Assembly: GCA_039024315.1 (NCBI GenBank)
Contig: JBCCQN010000279.1
Coordinates: forward strand, 1-9,129
Length of the DNA: 9,129 bases
From: JBCAWW01 sp039024315
Lineage (GTDB): Bacteria; Bacteroidota; Bacteroidia; J057
Direction of reading: 5' to 3'
In this document: piece after piece, positions 1 through 4,985 of the stretch
Layout: each line of letters opens with the position of its first letter
Position numbering within the stretch: position 1 is the first letter of the stretch
Position numbers and translations under genes: made by a program
The notes under the pieces: generated by a model
Database searches by the model: none
What the model was told of the DNA's origin: nothing
The model's input: the letters and a program-made list of their open reading frames with translations, nothing else

Positions 1-485
1 ACTTGAATCATGCTCACTAAGTCAAAAGGTTCTTCTGCTTCAAAGTCCTCAAAGGAAGTATTGACGACCGAGAGGCCCAATTGCTCAAAAGCATAATTAG
101 CCATGGCTTGATTGGGCTCTACTCCTACTCCTTGCCATCCTTGCTCTTTAAAGCCCTGCAAGATGAAACCAGCAGCGGAGCCAATATCTAACATCCTTCC
201 GGTTTGAGTAAACTTATTGACGATTTTGCCATAGGCACTACCCCTTTTGACGAGCATCTCTCGATTTTTGAGATAATCGGGATATCCATCTTTGCCGCCA
301 AAAAAATAATCGTCCCCGTAGATATGGTTTAAGCTCGCTTCGCTAGGAATGAAGTTGGCATATTGATGCTGGCAATGATCACATTGAAGAATTTCAATTT
401 GGTTGACTACAAACAAGGAGGACGCTTTTCGAGCACCACATACTTCGCACGCTTTTATCAGCGACTTAGAGGTGGTTGAAATCAT
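1..485 (-). CDS. Class I SAM-dependent methyltransferase with N-terminal zinc-ribbon-like segment (partial, 3' end off window)
   Basis: The gene reads leftwards from an ATG at 485 and is open to the window edge, giving 161 complete codons, so only the N-terminal part is visible. Residues 13-16 and 35-38 form two C-x2-C pairs (CEVC and CDHC), which look like a small zinc-binding knuckle before the catalytic domain. Residues 99-106 read LDIGSAAG, the glycine-rich SAM-binding loop (motif I) of the Rossmann-fold methyltransferases. Glu123 in GVEPN is the acidic residue that normally binds the SAM ribose, SFEDF (144-148) fits motif III, and FDLVSMIQ (154-161) fits the start of motif IV. Proteins of this layout are often found with polysaccharide or lipid modification genes and may methylate sugars, but the substrate cannot be told here. 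The 5' side is A-rich without a Shine-Dalgarno sequence, as usual in Bacteroidota. The family call is firm and the substrate is unknown. Confidence 0.88.
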   Translation of the reverse strand, partial: MISTTSKSLIKACEVCGARKASSLFVVNQIEILQCDHCQHQYANFIPSEASLNHIYGDDYFFGGKDGYPDYLKNREMLVKRGSAYGKIVNKFTQTGRMLDIGSAAGFILQGFKEQGWQGVGVEPNQAMANYAFEQLGLSVVNTSFEDFEAEEPFDLVSMIQ

Positions 486-762
486 TTTTTACAGAATTAC
501 GCAGGTCTGGTTATGCTATCAGAAACAGAAAAAGTGGTATGTAAGATACATGTGCTATTTAATTAAGGAAAAAATATTATTAATACCTATTTCCAATAGA
601 TTAAATATTTAACCTACGAGAATATAGCATAGACATTTATCTATGTGTGTCGGGCTTTGTCAGCGTATAAGCGTTCTGGGCAGCAGTCCTCAAAAACACG
701 ATCTCTAAACGAGACTCCGGCAAAAAATCCATGTCAAAAACTAGCTTGAAATGAATGATCGT

Positions 763-2340
763 TTATTGTTTGATCACCAATTCAGATCCTTGCCACTCTC
801 CGATACTCAATTTTAGTAGGTAGGCCCCTGCTGGTAAAAAGGACATATCTAATTGTTTGTTGGTACTCTGTAATAGCATGCGCCCCGAAAGATCGTATAA
901 AACAACTTCCATTTCTGCTGGACTTTCGAGATTGACAATGCCAGTAGTGGGATTAGGGAATAAGCGAAAAAAGTCTCTCTTTTCACCCGAAATGAGAGGA
1001 AGATTATTGTCCATCCATTCTAGCCGAAGTTCTATCCAGTGCTTGAGTCGATTTATTTCCTCTGCATAGGATTGGGGTACGGGCTCGGGTTCAATCCAGA
1101 TATAATGTCCAATCATCTCATCCCAACGGGTAAAATTGCGTTCGATGGCAGGGGCGATGATATCTCTATGAGTATCAAGCCAAGTATATATAGAGTCTTG
1201 CTGCAAAAAACTACTTCTAAAAGAAGCCCAACGCTGAGCTAACAGGTCCCGAAACTGGCTATCGGCTACCATCCTTTGCCACCATAGAGGCATAGATTCT
1301 AGATCTTCACAGCCATCTTGATCCTGTCGATAAGTCCAACCTGTGGGATCTGCATTGCTACATACCTCTGATAGTCCATAGGTTTGATCAAAGTCCCAAA
1401 TAGGACCAGCTGTCAGCAAGCCTCCTCGACTGTCTCGGTCTTTGTGGATGTAGGTACTAAGTTTATAACCATCGGAGTTTTTGCTTAACTCATTGATCAG
1501 CAAAAAATCAGCAAAGGAAGTGAGATTGATAAGATCTGAATATCGTTCTCCTTTGGTATTGTGGTAGTCCTCGGCAAAAAGCGCTTCTTCATAGTTGGCC
1601 ATCCAAGCTTCGATATAATCGGCCTGCTCAGGCTGAATCCTATCCGCTCGGGGATAATACCACTGAAAAAACATGGGCTCCCCCCCTTGTGATTCATACT
1701 GAGAGGCAAATCCCGCAAACTCATCCAGCCAATCGATGCGTAAAATATATCCCCCAGTAAGGGCATCTCCGCTCAAATCGTCCTCACTCAGCTTGGCTAT
1801 GTCCACACGGTCATTGTCCCGTTTGATGCGTTCGGTCAAGATGTAGAGCCCTCGATACTCTCCATTGAGGACTAATTCTACATACCGCCAATTGGCTCCA
1901 TAATGCCCCATACGTTGCCAGAGGTAAAAACTAAAGGGAATACGCAATTGAGACTTGTCGATCACCATGGCGTGTAAAATCCAATCTTCTTCTTTTCCCA
2001 TGCCCAAGAGGGAGGCAGATTGGTCATTACCGGCGGCATCTCTGAGCTCTAAGGAGTAAGTCTTTTTTGCAAAATCTTGCGTAGAATTACCTCTGGTTTC
2101 AATCCCAATCGGCCCTTGATAGTGTAAAGGAGGATCAGAAGTATAGTTGAGATTACCCGGACCATTGTCGATGATGGCTAAAGAAGCATTGATTTTGGGT
2201 TCGTCGGGGATCTCCGCTTGAGAGGTATTGACCAAGACGATGGGCAGATTGCTGCTAGTAAGTGTTTGGGCATGCCCGATGGTACTGGCTAAGATAATCC
2301 CCCAGATAAGGAAACTAAAGATCCGACTTATCAATTTCAT
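763..2340 (-). CDS. Secreted CotH kinase-family protein with T9SS type A sorting domain
   Basis: This 525-residue protein begins with a signal peptide (about residues 1-25: charged MKLISR, hydrophobic core, likely cleavage after GHAQ). The central region (about 32-445) matches the CotH kinase-like family: ETRGNSTQ (81-88), WILHAMVIDKSQLR (120-133), NGEYRGLYILTERIKRD (159-175), LTGGYILRID (194-203), and the block 285-322 ending in GPIWDFDQTYG, where the acidic residues are the probable metal- and ATP-binding positions. Cys327 and Cys344 lie in the stretch after this block and could form a disulfide in the exported protein. Residues 459-525 form a T9SS C-terminal sorting domain (FPNPTTG at 461-467, LYDLSGRMLL, LPAGAYLLKL), so the protein is probably exported through the outer membrane and attached or released there. 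CotH proteins are known as secreted or spore-coat atypical protein kinases; the target here is unknown. It stands alone, with non-coding DNA on both sides. Confidence 0.92.
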   Translation of the reverse strand: MKLISRIFSFLIWGIILASTIGHAQTLTSSNLPIVLVNTSQAEIPDEPKINASLAIIDNGPGNLNYTSDPPLHYQGPIGIETRGNSTQDFAKKTYSLELRDAAGNDQSASLLGMGKEEDWILHAMVIDKSQLRIPFSFYLWQRMGHYGANWRYVELVLNGEYRGLYILTERIKRDNDRVDIAKLSEDDLSGDALTGGYILRIDWLDEFAGFASQYESQGGEPMFFQWYYPRADRIQPEQADYIEAWMANYEEALFAEDYHNTKGERYSDLINLTSFADFLLINELSKNSDGYKLSTYIHKDRDSRGGLLTAGPIWDFDQTYGLSEVCSNADPTGWTYRQDQDGCEDLESMPLWWQRMVADSQFRDLLAQRWASFRSSFLQQDSIYTWLDTHRDIIAPAIERNFTRWDEMIGHYIWIEPEPVPQSYAEEINRLKHWIELRLEWMDNNLPLISGEKRDFFRLFPNPTTGIVNLESPAEMEVVLYDLSGRMLLQSTNKQLDMSFLPAGAYLLKLSIGEWQGSELVIKQ

Positions 2341-2702
2341 AATAGAAGAGATATTGGTTTTGAACGCAATAGCAAATCAAGCGTTCGACAAAGTCGTAAT
2401 CCTCGCAAGGAATGGGCTACTTTCGAGCAGCTTGATGAATAATAATCGGTATCCCTGCTGCTACCCTACCCTCTAGGGTGATTTTTTAAGTACACAGTAG
2501 AAAGTAAATCATTTTTGAGGCTTTTCTCCTCTATTTTTTCGAAGGGGCTCTGTCGCTTAGCAGGCTGAGTTTCAGATGTATGCTTGTTCTGATTGCTTTC
2601 GGAAGTGGATGGGTGTCAGCCAATCATGAGAGAACTCAGACACAGGAAATATATTAAGCTTTTCATTGTGATTCTGGGGGGGGTAAAAATGAACCGAAGA
2701 GA
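2341..2702. other. Non-coding gap between cotH-like and TspO-like genes
   Basis: These 362 bases separate two minus-strand genes, and I see no convincing gene on either strand. From left to right the gap holds two adjacent inverted repeats just upstream of the cotH-like start (2362-2396, listed separately), a weak plus-strand hairpin with ACCC and GGGT arms followed by six T (2468-2487), another weak GAGG/CCTC hairpin followed by T-rich sequence around 2517-2540, and a run of eight G at 2676-2683. The promoter of the cotH-like gene should lie at the left end, but no good TAnnTTTG match is visible there. The TspO-like gene has no clear intrinsic terminator in this gap. Confidence 0.6.
2362..2396. 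repeat. Two adjacent inverted repeats upstream of the cotH-like gene
   Basis: GAACGC at 2362-2367 is repeated inverted as GCGTTC at 2381-2386 with a 13-base spacer. It is joined directly to a second small palindrome, CGAC-AAA-GTCG, at 2386-2396 (the two share base 2386). The pair lies 22 to 56 bases upstream of the cotH-like ATG at 2340. It could act as an operator for a dimeric regulator or as alternative hairpins in the 5' leader. The arms are short, so chance remains possible. Confidence 0.4.
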
Positions 2703-3440
2703 CTAGGGTCGTAGGAGGCGAACAATAATCGTAAGCGACATGGCACCAGCCAAGCCCCATGGCCAGTAGGCATAGGTGGTTTCCGGAAAATCTACATTTA
2801 ATTTCGAGCCAATGGCCACAAAAGCCCAGATCAATACGCCTAGATAAGCATAAGCTTTGGTCGACCACATGAGCCCTGTCCCGATAGCAAAAGCGACGAT
2901 CAAAATGGCGATGAGCCACATTTGGCTATTATTATTCAGGATATGCCAATCAAAGATTAAGACAGAAATATTAACTACCGTAGCTACTGTAATCCACCCA
3001 AAGTAGATCTGAAAAATCCAGTTTACCCATGCTGGGAACGCCGCCTCATTTAGTCTGGAAAAGATTAGGATAAGCGTTCCCAGAATGGTGAGCATCACTA
3101 AAACACTAGCCCCAATGTATTGATAATGAAAGGCTAATAACCAAAGAGCGTTGCCCGACATATTGATCATTAGCATCTGCCTAATAAAGTCTCGCTGTCC
3201 TAGGGCTAAGCTAGAAGCGTTCTGCGCAGCAGGCAATAACTGAAAGATCCCAAAGGCCAATAAGCCGATATAAATTATCCCCCAAATAGAGAAGGCGTAG
3301 CCAGCAGGAGTGATGAGGGTGGGATATAAGGCCGATACTTCGCCGGAGGTGATCCCATTGAGGGGTAATGCGTTGACGGCATAGTTCCAGCCAATCACCA
3401 GCAATATGCTAATGAGGGTAAGAGTGGGTAGTAGTTTCAT
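2703..3440 (-). CDS. Tryptophan-rich TspO/MBR-like multi-pass membrane protein
   Basis: The product is 245 residues with about eight hydrophobic segments (roughly 4-24, 46-70, 87-105, 109-128, 138-163, 173-192, 196-213 and 223-242) and twelve tryptophans. The segment TPAGYAFSIWGIIYIGL (44-60) resembles the Pro/Trp-rich helix of TspO/MBR (tryptophan-rich sensory) proteins, which in other organisms bind porphyrins and cholesterol-like ligands. Classical TspO proteins have about 160 residues and five helices, so this belongs to the longer, less studied group with added helices. It acts in the cytoplasmic membrane; the ligand is unknown. The gene follows mpl on the same strand, but a strong terminator lies between them, so it probably has its own promoter in the 60 or so bases after the terminator. 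A perfect hairpin directly abuts the start codon. The family call is fair and the function is open. Confidence 0.75.
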   Translation of the reverse strand: MKLLPTLTLISILLVIGWNYAVNALPLNGITSGEVSALYPTLITPAGYAFSIWGIIYIGLLAFGIFQLLPAAQNASSLALGQRDFIRQMLMINMSGNALWLLAFHYQYIGASVLVMLTILGTLILIFSRLNEAAFPAWVNWIFQIYFGWITVATVVNISVLIFDWHILNNNSQMWLIAILIVAFAIGTGLMWSTKAYAYLGVLIWAFVAIGSKLNVDFPETTYAYWPWGLAGAMSLTIIVRLLRP

Positions 3441-3460
3441 GCTTTCAATATAAAGAAAGC
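3441..3460 (-). promoter_or_regulatory. Perfect hairpin abutting the start codon of the TspO-like gene
   Basis: GCTTTC at 3441-3446 and GAAAGC at 3455-3460 are exact inverted repeats with an 8-base A/T loop. The inner edge lies immediately next to the ATG (3438-3440) with no gap, so in the mRNA the stem would occupy the ribosome-binding area. The minus-strand sequence TAGCTTTC (3455-3462) also differs by one base from the Bacteroidota -7 motif TAnnTTTG. The element could therefore be an operator over a promoter rather than an RNA hairpin. The structure is seen directly and its role is inference. Confidence 0.4.
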
Positions 3461-3473
3461 TAGTATACAGCCT

Positions 3474-3511
3474 AAAAAGGCGGTCCTTAAGCGCAGATTG
3501 CTAAGGACCGC
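3474..3511 (-). terminator. Intrinsic terminator of mpl
   Basis: Read on the minus strand, a perfect 10-bp GC-rich stem (arms 3502-3511 and 3480-3489) with a 12-base loop is followed after one C by five T (3474-3478). It starts 24 bases past the mpl stop codon. This is a textbook rho-independent terminator and should insulate mpl from the TspO-like gene downstream. The stem could also stop plus-strand transcription, because a T-rich stretch lies on its other side (3516-3523), but no plus-strand gene ends here. Confidence 0.85.
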
Positions 3512-3534
3512 TTGATAATTTTTGCAAAATGTAT

Positions 3535-4887
3535 CTAGAGGAGTGATTCGAGCGCTAAACCACCAAATTTGCCAGAAGACATCATCAAAATTACATCTTT
3601 TTCGCCTTGGCGAACGCTTGTCAAACTACTTGCTAGCTCAGCCGCACTTTGGACACAGATTAGGTCTTTGTGAGCAAATGCAGCTTTGAGATCTTCTTCG
3701 GTAATGGGCTCCATTCTTCTTTTCTCGATGGCTTTAGGATCAACCATGACAATACGGACATCAGCATCACTGAGACTCTTTTTGTAATGGGGCAAAAAGG
3801 CTTTGTTTAAGCTACTAAAAGTATGTAGTTCGACTACTGAAATTAATCTTCTTTTGGGGTATCTCTCTTTGACGGCCTCTACCGTGGCTTTGACTTTTGC
3901 TGGGGCATGAGCATAGTCTTTGATTAGCAAACCTCTACTCCCCTCGCCTACTGTCTCCAATCGAAGGCCTGCGCCAACAAAAGTGCCGATATGCTCAAGA
4001 AAATCAGCTTCCTCTACAGCTAGGAGTTTGCACACCTCCCAGGCACCAGCAATGTTAGTCATGTTGTGCTTGCCGATCACTTTGACGGGAGCACTGTGGT
4101 CTTCTAATTTGAGCGTATAAACATCGTTTCTGACTTTATATTTAGGCGTTTTGTAGGCATACAAATAGTGGGTATCGGGATCCGTATGTTTCTCTACTAA
4201 TTTGCTCAAGCGCTTATCATTTTTTTCATAAATGATATTAGCTGCTTTAGGGGAAGCTTTGAGGAGATTGGCAAATTGCGCCTCATATTCGGCTTCGGTC
4301 GGAAAAACATTGATATGGTCCCAGCTGATACCTGAAAGCAAAACCATATGAGCTTGGTAAAGCAAGAATTTAGGCCGCGGATCGATGCGAGAAGTAAGAT
4401 ATTCGTCTCCTTCAATAATAATAATGGGAGCATCTTCTTCGAGTCTTACTGAATTGTCGAATCCCGGTACCGAGGCACCTACAAGGTAGTTGAATTTTTT
4501 ACCCACTCCCTTGAGCACATGCATGATCATAGAGGTGATAGTAGTCTTGCCATAGCTACCCGCAATAATAATCCGTTGTTTTTGCTGAGACTGTTGATAA
4601 ACAAACTCAGGAAACGACATAATATTTAGGCCTAATTCTTGTGCTTTGGCCAGCTCTGGATTGTCGGTAAATGCGTGCATGCCGAGGATGACGGCATCCA
4701 GATCAGAGGTGATTCTTTCAGGCTGCCAACCTTCGGTGGAGGGCAAAATACCATGTCTAGCTAATTTGCTTCTAGCAGGATCATAAATTTGATCATCTGA
4801 ACCACTTACTTGATGTCCAGCCTCATGTAGAGCGATAGCTAGACTGTGCATAATACTGCCTCCGATTGCGATAAAGTGAACTTTCAT
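3535..4887 (-). CDS. mpl: UDP-N-acetylmuramate:L-alanyl-gamma-D-glutamyl-meso-diaminopimelate ligase (Mpl, Mur ligase)
   Basis: Mpl joins the recycled tripeptide L-Ala-D-Glu-meso-DAP to UDP-MurNAc in the cytoplasm, with ATP, in peptidoglycan recycling. Counting from the ATG at 4887 the protein has 450 residues, close to the roughly 455 of E. coli Mpl. The N-terminal Rossmann domain starts with IAIGGSIM (6-13), the ATP loop is GSYGKTT (110-116), the magnesium region is EGDEY (159-163), WDHINVFPT (189-197) follows, the central domain ends with GKHNMTNIAGA (272-282), and the C-terminal domain carries RLETVGE (309-315) and DYAHAP (324-329). The frame is open up to an ATG at 4992, but that extension would overlap the divergent trehalose gene, has no Mur-ligase content, and lies upstream of a good promoter motif, so 4887 is preferred. 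MurC is the main alternative; the EGDEY block followed by a DPRPKF stretch favours Mpl. A strong terminator follows. Confidence 0.87.
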   Translation of the reverse strand: MKVHFIAIGGSIMHSLAIALHEAGHQVSGSDDQIYDPARSKLARHGILPSTEGWQPERITSDLDAVILGMHAFTDNPELAKAQELGLNIMSFPEFVYQQSQQKQRIIIAGSYGKTTITSMIMHVLKGVGKKFNYLVGASVPGFDNSVRLEEDAPIIIIEGDEYLTSRIDPRPKFLLYQAHMVLLSGISWDHINVFPTEAEYEAQFANLLKASPKAANIIYEKNDKRLSKLVEKHTDPDTHYLYAYKTPKYKVRNDVYTLKLEDHSAPVKVIGKHNMTNIAGAWEVCKLLAVEEADFLEHIGTFVGAGLRLETVGEGSRGLLIKDYAHAPAKVKATVEAVKERYPKRRLISVVELHTFSSLNKAFLPHYKKSLSDADVRIVMVDPKAIEKRRMEPITEEDLKAAFAHKDLICVQSAAELASSLTSVRQGEKDVILMMSSGKFGGLALESLL

Positions 4888-4910
4888 AGCGCCTTTTTCC
4901 ATTGTCGGCA

Positions 4911-4918
4911 CAAAACTA
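4911..4918 (-). promoter_or_regulatory. Putative -7 promoter element of mpl
   Basis: On the minus strand this reads TAGTTTTG, an exact match to the Bacteroidota sigma factor -7 motif TAnnTTTG. It lies 24 bases upstream of the preferred mpl ATG at 4887, which leaves a short leader of normal size. No clear TTTG -33 element is seen at the expected distance, so the call is tentative. It lies inside the longer in-frame extension to 4992, which argues against that longer start. Confidence 0.45.
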
Positions 4919-4947
4919 ATGATATTTCCCATAATCCCATCATGGCC

Positions 4948-4978
4948 TTGGATTTCGGGATACACACTCTTACATTCG
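4948..4978 (+). promoter_or_regulatory. Putative promoter of the trehalose gene
   Basis: TTG at 4948-4950 and TACATTCG at 4971-4978, 20 bases apart, resemble the Bacteroidota TTG / TAnnTTTG pair with one mismatch in the -7 part. The -7 element ends only 7 bases before the ATG at 4986, which would give an almost leaderless mRNA. That makes the assignment weak. It faces away from the mpl element within the same 98-bp intergenic stretch. Confidence 0.25.
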
Positions 4979-4985
4979 TAGCAAT

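Noticed and set aside
403..612. Plus-strand open frame of 69 codons at the left end
   Set aside because: Its first part is antisense to the methyltransferase gene, which has clear SAM-binding motifs; the rest is AT-rich non-coding DNA and the protein has no domain-like pattern.
2228..2476. Plus-strand open frame of 82 codons whose N-terminus looks like a signal peptide, ending inside a weak hairpin followed by six T
   Set aside because: The signal-like part is the exact antisense of the real cotH-like signal peptide codons, which makes a hydrophobic antisense reading likely by chance; the remaining sequence is not recognisable and no promoter is seen.
2468..2487. Plus-strand hairpin ACCC-TCTA-GGGT followed by six T as a terminator
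   Set aside because: The stem has only four pairs and no plus-strand gene ends there, so it is noted within the gap but not called as a terminator.
2572..2919. Minus-strand open frame of 115 codons overlapping the end of the TspO-like gene
   Set aside because: It lies in another frame within the coding part of the TspO-like gene, is His/Cys/Arg-rich as shifted frames often are, and the TspO-like protein ends cleanly at 2703.
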